Positions 30,200 through 39,927 of a stretch of 64,000 bases of DNA are shown here, one piece after another (within the stretch, counting starts at the first letter, position 1; each line of letters starts with the position of its first letter). Both the position numbers and the translations under genes were made by a program. The stretch lies in assembly GCA_045589955.1 (NCBI GenBank), contig JAZNQD010000009.1, positions 62,001 through 126,000 on the forward strand, read 5' to 3'. The notes beneath the pieces are model-generated. The model saw nothing but the letters and a program-made list of their open reading frames with translations. It made no database searches and was not told the origin of the DNA. The DNA comes from CAJGCS01 sp045589955 (GTDB lineage: Bacteria; Bacillota_I; Bacilli_A; ML615J-28; CAG-313).

Positions 30200-31876
30200 T
30201 TATAACTCAGTGTTTTCAGTGTTAGATTCTTCTCCACTAAATTCTTCTGGTACACTAGGTTGCTCTAATTCTGCGATTCTGTTTAGCAAATTATCAACAG
30301 TCATTTCTAGCTGAGTGATTCTATTTAATGCAAAACCCAAATTATTTTCTAATTGGCTTACACGTATTGCTTGATCACTAAGTAAATTAACTGTATTTTC
30401 TAAATTGCTAATTCTTGAATTGTGTTCGCGATAATTAGTAGATAAACCTTGAACGCTTTTACTATAACTATCAAAACTACTCTTTAACCAATTAATATCT
30501 CGTGTATTATCGCCAGATCTTAAACTCGCGGTATGCAATTTGTCATATACATCATCACGTAAGTCCAAGGTGTAACAATTTAAAGGTGAAGTTACATAAT
30601 TTGATACAAATGGACTATAGAAGTGATAACCAAATAAGCATTGCCAGTTACCATCTAGGTTTCTAATAAATGCACCAACAACAGGCGCAGTTTCTTTACC
30701 TAATGTATGACTAACATCAATTATCATTACACGTACAAAAGACAATTCATCGAAATTAAATGCTTCTAAGAAAGCTTTTTTCATCATAACGCCATCCATA
30801 CCGAGGACAGTTTCCATAAAATATGACGTTAATAATTCAAAGCAATACATACGAGATTTATTGTCATTATTGTATAAATCTACTAAACCATTCTCATATT
30901 GATACGGTAAAACAAAGCATAAACCATCTTCTGTCCAAGTAGTGTTTTCATCGATTGTATAAAAGCCTAATTCTTGAGAACGCGTAAATCCAGGTTGAAC
31001 TAACTGAGAATCTTCACCATCAAAAATACTACTTAAATGATATTCACTAAAGGTATTCTTTTTAATATCTAATCTACCACCATCGACATCTAAAAATACC
31101 CCTAAGTTATTACTTGTTAATACAGCATCTTGTGAATTAACTGTAACGTGTGGAAAAGTAATATCATTTAAAGTAAGTGTCTTATTTGTTACTAAATTGT
31201 CTGTTCTGAAAACTGGTTTATCCTCAGTACCACTCTCTGTTGTAAAAGATCCAGAATCTTCATCCCAAATACTTTCTTCTTTAACACCACTTGGCTCTTC
31301 TGGTATATCAAAATTAACAGAAATCACATCTTCTTCTATTTTAATACCATAACCAGCCGTCAACGTATTTTGTTTTTCGAGGTGTAAGTCATCTAAATCA
31401 GAAATAACAGCTGAAGCTAATCCATCTACTTTGTCATTAATTACATCATTATTAGTAGCAACAACTTCTTTAACCGTATCGAGCTCATTTATCAATGTCA
31501 TTACTTCGGCATTAGTTTTTATAATTTCACTCTTTACCGGTAACAAAGCATCATTAGTTAAGTAATCGCCTTTTACCTGAATATTTAAATCATCTAAAGT
31601 TTTATTACCAACCAATTCTACATTATTAATAGAAGGCTTATCTCCAAATTCATTATAAGAATTTGCTGTTTCAACATTAATTGTTAATTCTGCCGTTTTA
31701 TCTACAATAGGAGCTTCTTTACCATTAACTTTAATTCGCTCAATTTTATTTTCTTGAGCGTTTAAATCAATAGTCTCTAAAGTTCGATTATCACTTGTAT
31801 ATACAGCAGAAGCTTTTGTTTTAGGAAACAAAAGATTACCATCAGGGTCTTTAATCTGTGTTATCTCTTCTCTCAT
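30200..31876 (-). CDS. tail fibre protein with C-terminal coiled coil
   Basis: 558 residues. The N-terminus (IKDPDGNLLFPKTKASAVY) matches that of the 45611-46297 protein, so they share an attachment module. Linker repeats follow (NNVELVGNKTLDDLNI). The central part (about 200-470) is globular, and the C-terminal ~60 residues are a heptad coiled coil. It ends the 22-kb minus-strand fibre block. Confidence 0.72.
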   Translation of the reverse strand: MREEITQIKDPDGNLLFPKTKASAVYTSDNRTLETIDLNAQENKIERIKVNGKEAPIVDKTAELTINVETANSYNEFGDKPSINNVELVGNKTLDDLNIQVKGDYLTNDALLPVKSEIIKTNAEVMTLINELDTVKEVVATNNDVINDKVDGLASAVISDLDDLHLEKQNTLTAGYGIKIEEDVISVNFDIPEEPSGVKEESIWDEDSGSFTTESGTEDKPVFRTDNLVTNKTLTLNDITFPHVTVNSQDAVLTSNNLGVFLDVDGGRLDIKKNTFSEYHLSSIFDGEDSQLVQPGFTRSQELGFYTIDENTTWTEDGLCFVLPYQYENGLVDLYNNDNKSRMYCFELLTSYFMETVLGMDGVMMKKAFLEAFNFDELSFVRVMIIDVSHTLGKETAPVVGAFIRNLDGNWQCLFGYHFYSPFVSNYVTSPLNCYTLDLRDDVYDKLHTASLRSGDNTRDINWLKSSFDSYSKSVQGLSTNYREHNSRISNLENTVNLLSDQAIRVSQLENNLGFALNRITQLEMTVDNLLNRIAELEQPSVPEEFSGEESNTENTEL

Positions 31877-31890
31877 AGAAATTCACCTTA

Positions 31891-32529
31891 CTACGCAATT
31901 CTTATAACATTACTTACACTCATAATTACTGGAACTGAATTACCTTCAGATACAATGTTAAATCTATACTCACCAGCACTTTTAGCAGCACCCGTTATCT
32001 CACTATTCGCAAATGTAAATCCACTCGGTAAATTATTTATCTTAGCACCAGGAATGTCAACTTTTAATGTAATAAATTGATTAACTGCCAATTTTAATCT
32101 AATTTCATTTAAACTACCAGTTGCTTGTCCAACTGAACTATCTACGGTTACTAATTCTGTATTAGCGGTTTTATTTGGTCCTTTAAACGATACAACTTTT
32201 GGTGTTGCAATACCTTGTGTAGAAACAGTTTTATTGATAGGTGTGACATAAACATTATAATCATCTGTCGCATCTAATGCTTGCACACTTTTAGATCTAA
32301 CTTGTTGGTATTTAGTTTCTTTTGAAATATTTTTAAGTTCAATTGTATAATTTGTATCCATATAAGGTTTATATAAATTAATAGTCGAATCAGCATTAAC
32401 TATATCTGATTTACCACCTTGAAGTAACAAACCAGATTGATATAATTTATACCAATAATTTTCATCTTCATATTCGTCTATTAAAATCTCACCTTGTAGA
32501 TTTTCATCATCATACATTGTAAACTCCAA
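31891..32529 (-). CDS. fibre/appendage protein
   Basis: 212 residues. The N-terminal ENYWYKLYQSGLLLQGG motif and the strand pattern after it are shared with the 32539-33501 protein and common in fibre C-terminal (gp53-like) domains. The last ~90 residues look like an Ig-like bacterial putative-PIG domain (LPSGFTFANSEITGAAKSAG). Confidence 0.68.
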   Translation of the reverse strand: MEFTMYDDENLQGEILIDEYEDENYWYKLYQSGLLLQGGKSDIVNADSTINLYKPYMDTNYTIELKNISKETKYQQVRSKSVQALDATDDYNVYVTPINKTVSTQGIATPKVVSFKGPNKTANTELVTVDSSVGQATGSLNEIRLKLAVNQFITLKVDIPGAKINNLPSGFTFANSEITGAAKSAGEYRFNIVSEGNSVPVIMSVSNVIRIA

Positions 32530-32538
32530 AATATTAAT

Positions 32539-33501
32539 TTATTCTTCAGTTAATATTTCTTCCAAGATAACATCATTAACAGCATCTTCAATTAATTCAA
32601 TTTGACCATTTTGTGAAGTATAACCTTCCATCGATACTTCCCAATCAATTACCGAACCATAATCGGCAGTAATCGTATTCTGTTCAATTCCATTTATAAC
32701 AACTATTGCATCACTTGGCGTCGGATTAATTGTATAAGTAAATTGCATTTTTTCTAATTTAACTTTTTTAATAATATTATTAGTCAATATATCCATGCCA
32801 CTTTGTGAAATATAACCGTATCTATTAATTTCCCAATTTATTTCAGTATTCATTAAAGCATAAAGAGTATTTTGTTCAATTCCGTTTATAGTAACAGTTG
32901 CATCAGATGGAATTGCTCTAAGAATATAATTATAATATTGTAATTCAAGATTTACATCTATTGTCAAATCATCTGTTATAGTTACAGTATTCGTAATTGT
33001 TTGATAACCATCTTTTTTAACAGTATAAGTTAAATATTTTCCACAAGGATATTGTATATTATTCTGTTCGATTCCGTTTATAATAACTGTTGCATCAGAT
33101 GGTGTTGGATTAATTGAAAACGTTTTATATTCTAATGATTTTATATAGCCTTTTGTAAACCATTCATATTTTGCTCTTGATACATCTGATGTTACTTCAA
33201 ATTGATTTTCTGACTTAATTTCATAAGAAAATGACGGTAAAACATCTTCTTTCATTGTTGTTGTAATATTTGTATAAGTCATCAATGCTTGTTTTGATTT
33301 ATAAAACTTTTGTGGATTATATTGAGGAACATTTGATATTGATACAGTATAATCAGTATCTGCATAATTGACAGGTAAATTGATTGTTTGTAATGGTGAC
33401 CCAGAATAAATTTTTGTTCCTTGTTCAAGTAAACCCGATTGATATATTTTATACCAATTTATTCCATCATTATATTCTTTTACAATTACATCGTCAGTCA
33501 T
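32539..33501 (-). CDS. fibre/appendage protein with three PEGA repeats
   Basis: 320 residues. After the WYKIYQSGLLEQG module come three PEGA domains (about 129-187, 193-250 and 255-316), each with P-S-D-A-x-V-x-I-N-G-I-E-Q-N followed by GY. PEGA domains are beta-sandwich units of surface proteins. It overlaps the next gene by one base (TAATG-type), so the genes are coupled. Confidence 0.75.
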   Translation of the reverse strand: MTDDVIVKEYNDGINWYKIYQSGLLEQGTKIYSGSPLQTINLPVNYADTDYTVSISNVPQYNPQKFYKSKQALMTYTNITTTMKEDVLPSFSYEIKSENQFEVTSDVSRAKYEWFTKGYIKSLEYKTFSINPTPSDATVIINGIEQNNIQYPCGKYLTYTVKKDGYQTITNTVTITDDLTIDVNLELQYYNYILRAIPSDATVTINGIEQNTLYALMNTEINWEINRYGYISQSGMDILTNNIIKKVKLEKMQFTYTINPTPSDAIVVINGIEQNTITADYGSVIDWEVSMEGYTSQNGQIELIEDAVNDVILEEILTEE

Positions 33502-34730
33502 TATTCGTCGCCTATTGTTTCAAATGTTATATTTTTTACAAACAATCTATCAGAATTTGTATTAACTGACCCGTCTTTAGCATACATTAAGTTAATATAA
33601 TAGGTTGTATTAGGTTCTAACGTTTTTGTATATGTTGAATATGATGAATTATTACCAGACGAAATCATTAAATATGAACCATATCCATCTGTTGTACCAT
33701 CTCTAAATGTAGTTCTTGATGGTTGATATATTTTCGTTCCAACATATACAGCCCCATAATCACAGCCTGCTTCAGAACTCACATATGCCTGTAACGATAA
33801 CGTCGTTGCTTCATTAGGAGTTGTAAATTTAATCCACGCATACGATGAACCATTATGAACAGTATAGGAACCTGAATTACTATATAAACTTGAACCACTG
33901 TTATAAAACGCAGAACTAGATGATGAACCAATACCGTTTGTGGATACTGTTGATGGTAATGTACTACCAGGATATACTACTTTAACTATATTATCTTCCA
34001 TAACAATATCTAAAACAGTATCTTCTTCAATTATAAATATATTTGTATATGTTTTATAACCTTTACAAGTAATTTTAACACTTACTTCGTCACCTTGACC
34101 AAATGTGTGTTCTTTACCTTCAATATCATTTACTGTAACAATAGCATCTTCTTGTTCAACATTAATTGTTAAATGAACTTCCAACGGTAATGTAATATTT
34201 AGTTCGGTATCTTCCATTAAGTGAACATTTCCTATTTTTGTCGCATAACCTTCTAAAGAAATTTCATATTTAACATCTTCTGTTTCATAACCCTCATAGA
34301 ATGTTTGTTCAGCATCATTTATTTTAACTATTGATTCAGATGGTGTAGGAATGATTGTTAAATTATATCTTGCTATTTGACCAGTTGTTGTTATTTCGTA
34401 AAATCCAATATCGGTTGTAGATACTTGAACATTTTTAGTGTCTAATATATTATAACCATAATCCTTTGTTTCAGTAGTCATATCAGTTGAATTAAAATGA
34501 GAATTAGCAGATTTTACCAATGAAATTCCATTACACAAAGCCTTTTTTGAAACCGATAAGAAAAAATTACTTGTATCATAGTTTTTTGCTATTTCTGTTT
34601 TATAAGAATTTGCATTTTTAGATACCACATTAATAGTTCTTGGGGTTTTTTCAAATCCCCAAGAAGTCTTTCCCCGTAAAGTTTTTAACTTTATGTCACC
34701 ATAAGTATAGTATCCGTAAGATTCTGTCAT
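33501..34730 (-). CDS. fibre/appendage protein with two PEGA domains
   Basis: 409 residues. Two PEGA domains (about 124-183 and 186-245) are followed by a Ser/Gly-rich hinge and a beta-sandwich with conserved aromatic strands (SSYAWIKFTTPNEATTLSLQ) that may bind carbohydrate. The N-terminal 110 residues are unlike the other fibres. Confidence 0.7.
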   Translation of the reverse strand: MTESYGYYTYGDIKLKTLRGKTSWGFEKTPRTINVVSKNANSYKTEIAKNYDTSNFFLSVSKKALCNGISLVKSANSHFNSTDMTTETKDYGYNILDTKNVQVSTTDIGFYEITTTGQIARYNLTIIPTPSESIVKINDAEQTFYEGYETEDVKYEISLEGYATKIGNVHLMEDTELNITLPLEVHLTINVEQEDAIVTVNDIEGKEHTFGQGDEVSVKITCKGYKTYTNIFIIEEDTVLDIVMEDNIVKVVYPGSTLPSTVSTNGIGSSSSSAFYNSGSSLYSNSGSYTVHNGSSYAWIKFTTPNEATTLSLQAYVSSEAGCDYGAVYVGTKIYQPSRTTFRDGTTDGYGSYLMISSGNNSSYSTYTKTLEPNTTYYINLMYAKDGSVNTNSDRLFVKNITFETIGDE

Positions 34731-34742
34731 TGGAATCCTTTA

Positions 34743-36662
34743 TTAAATAATAGCATCAACGCCAACATTAATAGATGTATGTCCTTTAATTATAAATGGT
34801 ATATTAATTGGACCTTCTGCACTCGTTGTTGTTTCTAATGTTTGTAAACCATTTGCTTGCCATACAACGTTACCAGTTAATGTTAATTTAATATTTGTCG
34901 CAGTGTATTCTTCATCTGCATTTTTTGCCCAAATTGTAATGTATGATGTAATGTCAGCATTATTATAGTTATAAATTGGTTTTTCAAATTCAAAATCAAC
35001 CATTACAGCACCATTTAAATCTTGACAAATGATTCTATGATCATCTAAAATTGCATACAATTTATCTTCTTTTGTGTGTAAAAATGACCTTACAGTTTGT
35101 AATGAATCGTAAGAAGAAATCCAAGATTCTGAAATTGGGTCAAAGTTTAAAATATGATATGATGTAGCAGTTGCAACTAATATTCTGCTTCTATCTTCTT
35201 TTAAAAACATAAAATCTCTAAATGAACCGCCTAATGCTTCATAAAACGAAATAAATGTTGCCGAAGTTTTTTCTTCATTAATTCTAAACGTATATATTCC
35301 TCGTTCTGACACTGGATTTGAATAATCTCCTTTATAACAAACATGTAAATAATCAATACCATTAACATTTTGTGTAAATGATTCATAGCTATAACCATAA
35401 TAATTTAAACACGTTGTTGTAAAGTACCAATTGTACGTAGAGGTGTAACCAGATTTATTTAAATTAGGATGAGGTAATTCAGTTATATTATATGCATTAT
35501 CTTCAGGAAAAATCAATTCAATATCCGAAAAAGTAATATTTAATAAATCTTCTTTTGACTGACACATTCTATAAGCAACCATTTTGTACGATGATGTCAA
35601 TGAATTAGGCTCAATAATATATTGATATAATTCATTATCGGTTTCCAAATAATGATTAGGATATGTCATTGGGCAATATATAGGACTTGAATATGCTGTG
35701 TTGAGAGTACTTGAACTATAACTTGTACCCGGATAAGCGATTGTATCATTAAAACCATTTGATGTCACAGGTACAACTGTACCTGGTGTTATGGTCGTTA
35801 ATTTATTTTCGCTAAATGAATAATAATACGTATGTATATTATATCGTTGTTTCTCACCAGAAGAGTTATAGTTATCTCCTGTCCAACTATTATAAGATTT
35901 AATATATAATACCAAACCTTCATTTGGAACTTCATATAATACAGTTGGAACAGCATCATATAAGTTTATATGAAGATATCTGACCGATGAACTACTATAA
36001 TGATAATATCCATAACCTCTATAAAGCATATTGTCTAATCTACACTGCGAAGTAGTAAATTGTTCTTTATTAATTTTAAATATTGCAACATTATGTGATT
36101 TAAGTAAAGTTGCTGCTGCAGAAGCAGAAGAAGAAACACTATTGTAATCGGCTTCACCGGCTGACACAATGGTATAGATATATTCATTGTCTTGCGTAGT
36201 ATAATAAACATTATTTTCAATACCATTTATTATACTTAATGTATCTAATATTGTTATACTTTTATCTTCTTTTATTTTTAGTTTATATATTTTTGAAGTC
36301 GCATATTTTAGCGATGAATAGGAACTCCCACTTACCATATCATTAGAAGTAATCACATAAATAATACTACTATCTTTATTATCAACTATAACATTATTAC
36401 TATAAGATTTATTAGTATAATTTTCTGATATTACAGTACTTGCACTGTCAGTCGCAGGTACACCAACCATATTCATTAACATCGGATTTAATGTTTTTCC
36501 TTGACAAATATTCTGTGTTGAATCAATATTGATTACATTAAATGGTATTGGAGAATTATTCTCTTTCAAATATGGAACAGAATTAATTAACATATATTCA
36601 TTCAAATCCACCAATCTATTTGATGTTGAAGAAATTTTATCTGTTGAACTTGCAATTTGCAT
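34743..36662 (-). CDS. propeller-like appendage protein
   Basis: 639 residues, very Tyr/Ser/Asn rich, with repeated four-strand patterns (for example IYVITSNDMVSGSSY..KIYKLKI, YIYTIVSAGEADY, YLHVCYKGDY). These suggest a beta-propeller over residues 60-540. The last ~90 residues are an Ig-like domain similar to that of the next gene (36667-38163), so the two are paralogues. Probably an adhesin. Confidence 0.6.
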   Translation of the reverse strand: MQIASSTDKISSTSNRLVDLNEYMLINSVPYLKENNSPIPFNVINIDSTQNICQGKTLNPMLMNMVGVPATDSASTVISENYTNKSYSNNVIVDNKDSSIIYVITSNDMVSGSSYSSLKYATSKIYKLKIKEDKSITILDTLSIINGIENNVYYTTQDNEYIYTIVSAGEADYNSVSSSASAAATLLKSHNVAIFKINKEQFTTSQCRLDNMLYRGYGYYHYSSSSVRYLHINLYDAVPTVLYEVPNEGLVLYIKSYNSWTGDNYNSSGEKQRYNIHTYYYSFSENKLTTITPGTVVPVTSNGFNDTIAYPGTSYSSSTLNTAYSSPIYCPMTYPNHYLETDNELYQYIIEPNSLTSSYKMVAYRMCQSKEDLLNITFSDIELIFPEDNAYNITELPHPNLNKSGYTSTYNWYFTTTCLNYYGYSYESFTQNVNGIDYLHVCYKGDYSNPVSERGIYTFRINEEKTSATFISFYEALGGSFRDFMFLKEDRSRILVATATSYHILNFDPISESWISSYDSLQTVRSFLHTKEDKLYAILDDHRIICQDLNGAVMVDFEFEKPIYNYNNADITSYITIWAKNADEEYTATNIKLTLTGNVVWQANGLQTLETTTSAEGPINIPFIIKGHTSINVGVDAII

Positions 36663-36666
36663 ATTT

Positions 36667-38163
36667 TTAATCCTTTATTCTAATTTCATATCTACCGCTA
36701 CCATTCAAGTATACCGGTATTCTTGTATATTCATCTGATGTTAAAATTAATTCTAACTCTTTAGAACTATTCATAAATGTAAAGTTACCTATTGCCTTTA
36801 ACTTGATTTTAGACGTTATCAATTCTCCCATATAATTTAAAACTCTTAAATCAGCATAGGTTTCAACAACTTCGGTACCTATTTCATACTTTGGTAATTC
36901 AAAATGATAATCGATTGATAATGGTTGGTTGTATGTATATCTCACGACATTACCTATACCATCCATAATCCACAATCTTTCATCAATATCAAATCCAAAT
37001 TGTTGACAAGTTGTATAAATTGTTGGTTTTTCAACCATTTGTTTTTCAAAACTATCCCAGTTAAATACTCTTATACCAGTTGATGTACCAATAAACAAAG
37101 TATTCCAATCATTTCTGGGGATAAGAGATAAACCGTTTAAAACTATGTTTTGTTTAGTTATTAAAGCATCTCCGTCGACTTCATATACAATAAGGTTAGA
37201 AAGTCGTGAATCATTTGAAGCACTATATGAATTTAATGTAACTACAACTAGATATTCTTTTCCATCTTTTTCAAATACATGTGTAAATCTTTTTACATGT
37301 CCAAAATAAGATGTTGAAGAAAGCGCACAATTAGAAGCATCTTCGTCAAAAGTTAATGCTGTCATAGTAACAGATTTACGTAAGTCAGTAAACGAGCATC
37401 TATACCAAGTATTGCTTCTCATATTTTTAATATAGAAATGTTCGTTTACTACATTTGATGGATACGAAGTTAAAACACCAGGACCAGAAGTACTAGTACT
37501 ATAAAGAGTTGTTTCCAAACCAGAGCTTATTTCTATTTTACAGAAGTAATAATAATAAGTGCTTGCACCAAACATTTTTACAAAATAAATGTATCCATCT
37601 TTAATATCTAATAAAGAAATAATACCGTCTGAGCAAGAATAAGTATTGGCAGATTTAAGAACATCGCCATCTTTTGCATATCTATAAATATAAGATGATG
37701 TACCGCTTGTTGTATCTATATTACTATAATATACAAAAATACTAGATGCATCTTGATAAAGAATTTGTCCACAACCTCTTGCTTTTGTCATCGAGTATGG
37801 TTGAGTTAATTCACTGTATTCGAATCCGTTTGCATCTACACATCTTCTTGCTAAATAAATAGCAGGTCCTTCAGTTGCGTCTGTTCTATGTGAAGTATTT
37901 AAAATCCAATATTTGTTAGGATCATCATAATCTCTAGCAGCGTTTAACCAAGAAAAATCTTCGACTGGCACACCAACCACTAGACTATTACCAGCAACTT
38001 CTTTTAAAAGCATACCAGAATCTTTATTATTAGCCAATGTATAGCGTAAACCAAGTGGTGCTAAAGCAGTTTTGGTATAATTGAGGCCATTAATAATAGT
38101 ATTCCAAGGTGTATCTATTATTTTAGCAACATTATAATTAAATATTGTAGAAGTAAGTGCCAT
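36667..38163 (-). CDS. propeller-like appendage protein, paralogue of its neighbour
   Basis: 498 residues with blade-like repeats (YIYFVKMFGASTYYYYFCKI, LFIGTSTGIRVFNWDSF, LWIMDGIGNVVRYTY) up to about 410. A C-terminal Ig-like domain (YADLRVLNYMGELITSKIKL) follows, as in the 639-residue neighbour. Likely a surface-binding propeller. Confidence 0.6.
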   Translation of the reverse strand: MALTSTIFNYNVAKIIDTPWNTIINGLNYTKTALAPLGLRYTLANNKDSGMLLKEVAGNSLVVGVPVEDFSWLNAARDYDDPNKYWILNTSHRTDATEGPAIYLARRCVDANGFEYSELTQPYSMTKARGCGQILYQDASSIFVYYSNIDTTSGTSSYIYRYAKDGDVLKSANTYSCSDGIISLLDIKDGYIYFVKMFGASTYYYYFCKIEISSGLETTLYSTSTSGPGVLTSYPSNVVNEHFYIKNMRSNTWYRCSFTDLRKSVTMTALTFDEDASNCALSSTSYFGHVKRFTHVFEKDGKEYLVVVTLNSYSASNDSRLSNLIVYEVDGDALITKQNIVLNGLSLIPRNDWNTLFIGTSTGIRVFNWDSFEKQMVEKPTIYTTCQQFGFDIDERLWIMDGIGNVVRYTYNQPLSIDYHFELPKYEIGTEVVETYADLRVLNYMGELITSKIKLKAIGNFTFMNSSKELELILTSDEYTRIPVYLNGSGRYEIRIKD

Positions 38164-38174
38164 TTATATACCTT

Positions 38175-39782
38175 TTAATAACTATAACCGATTAAACTTA
38201 ATTCAGCTTTAATATTTCCTTTACCTTTAATCTTAATATATTTTAAAGGCGGTAACTGATATACTTGTGTACTTAAAGGTAAAATTTGAAGCGTATCAAG
38301 CATAGTGGTATTATTATAAATAAGAACTTCTGCAGTATTTGGATCGATTTCGCCTTCTTCTAAATCTGGAGTAAGAGAAGCGTTATTTGTTACGATTAAA
38401 TACGCGTTTATAAGAGCTTTATAACTTTCTTCATTACAAATACTATTAACGTCATAAACCTCTGTCATTTCATCATAAGTATTTGTAATTTCTTTATCTA
38501 TCTGTACAGGATTAATTGGAACTATATTACCATTCCAACGCAATACACCACTGGCATCACATGTAAAATTATCTAAGAGCGTTTTATTTGCATGGGTATG
38601 TTCACTTGTTTTTGCGGCAAATACACTGTCTGCTTCGTTTTTGGTATAATAATTAGATAAATCGGTTGGAGCTAATGTACTTCCATCATCTGGATTAGGT
38701 GTATTATCAGAACCACCGCCTGTACTAGAAATAATTATATCATTACCGTTTTTAACAATACTAATATTGACACCAGCATAAATATTATCTACTGTTAATT
38801 TTTCATCTAATTTAGTATCAATATTTTCTTCTAAAGCTGTGATCTCATTTTTTGTTGTAAAATTTTCGGTAAGATGTGCTGAAGAATAGGTAGTTGTTTT
38901 AGATGTTATTTCATCATTTACAATTTGTGACGGATCAATATCTGCTGGTGTATTATTTACTCTTTTTACACAGAAGTAAAGATACATCTGTGTTGCACGT
39001 TGTTGTACCGGAGCTCCGTCTTGGTATGTCGATGATGATAAGGAAGCATCAAGTTTTATTGAACTTGTTGTAGTAGTAGAGCCACCACCAACGCCAGCTA
39101 ACCCTGAGAAAGTGTCATTATTATCAATGTATATAGCACCTTCTGATGAATAAAAAACTGTATTACCATTTCCATTCGCTAACGATTTAGACATTATTCT
39201 AGAGGTAATATTCGGCAAGCTCTCCGCAACGTATCCGCCGGCATTATCGCGTAAACCAACAAAATTCCACTGTGTGCGCGGTAATTTGAATTTTTGAGTA
39301 TCTGGATCTAAAATATAAAACCATGCTATCCCAGAGTCATTAAAACGAGTTTGAATAGCTGTTTCTTGGTCTTGTAAACAAATATTATAACCTTTTGCTG
39401 ATTTTTTATAGGTAATATCCCCGTCGGTTAAAACTTCACTAGTCGAATTAAATTCAGAAACTAATTCGTTATATGCGTCAATATATACTGCACTATCTAA
39501 CCATTCAAATAAATCAGCACGTACCCAATACTCTGAATCTAAAATGTGATCTACAAATTTAGAATCAAACAAATCCCAACCAAGACCATCTCTACCGGTA
39601 CCAGTACCTCCACCCGATGCACTAATTACGCCTTCTTCAGAAATATAAATGTTATCACCAGCAACCAACTTATCTTGTTTTGTATCAAGAGCGGTTTTAA
39701 TTGCTTTTTGTGATGGAATATAATAGTCTGAATTGCTTGATAATGTAGGATCTGTATCTAGGTTAAAATATTTTGTAGCCAT
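38175..39782 (-). CDS. tail fibre protein
   Basis: 535 residues. The N-terminus (KYFNLDTDPTLSSNSDYYIPS followed by QKAIKTALDTKQDKLVAGDN) is a standard fibre stalk module. A central globular domain (about 80-270) contains RTQWNFVGLRDNAGGYVAE. A second stalk is followed by a small beta domain. First gene of a unit with its own promoter at 39825. Confidence 0.72.
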   Translation of the reverse strand: MATKYFNLDTDPTLSSNSDYYIPSQKAIKTALDTKQDKLVAGDNIYISEEGVISASGGGTGTGRDGLGWDLFDSKFVDHILDSEYWVRADLFEWLDSAVYIDAYNELVSEFNSTSEVLTDGDITYKKSAKGYNICLQDQETAIQTRFNDSGIAWFYILDPDTQKFKLPRTQWNFVGLRDNAGGYVAESLPNITSRIMSKSLANGNGNTVFYSSEGAIYIDNNDTFSGLAGVGGGSTTTTSSIKLDASLSSSTYQDGAPVQQRATQMYLYFCVKRVNNTPADIDPSQIVNDEITSKTTTYSSAHLTENFTTKNEITALEENIDTKLDEKLTVDNIYAGVNISIVKNGNDIIISSTGGGSDNTPNPDDGSTLAPTDLSNYYTKNEADSVFAAKTSEHTHANKTLLDNFTCDASGVLRWNGNIVPINPVQIDKEITNTYDEMTEVYDVNSICNEESYKALINAYLIVTNNASLTPDLEEGEIDPNTAEVLIYNNTTMLDTLQILPLSTQVYQLPPLKYIKIKGKGNIKAELSLIGYSY

Positions 39783-39824
39783 GTGTCCATATCACTTAAA
39801 ATTCTTTACTTTGTGCATATTAAC

Positions 39825-39830
39825 TAGAAC
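39825..39830 (-). promoter_or_regulatory. GTTCTA-type promoter inside the fibre block
   Basis: Minus strand GTTCTAGTTAATATG, 42 nt before the 39782 start codon. Confidence 0.5.
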
Positions 39831-39867
39831 CAAATTAAGCATCTTTTAGCCATACTTCAAAAAATAA

Positions 39868-39905
39868 ATATTAAAAAAGGAAGACCCATAATAAGATCTT
39901 CCTTT
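39868..39905 (-). terminator. intrinsic terminator
   Basis: Minus strand GGAAGA/TCTTCC hairpin (extended by AAA/TTT) followed by TTTTTTAAT. It ends the 42198 gene's unit just before the next promoter. Confidence 0.75.
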
Positions 39906-39927
39906 CAATTTACTTATAATTTACAGA

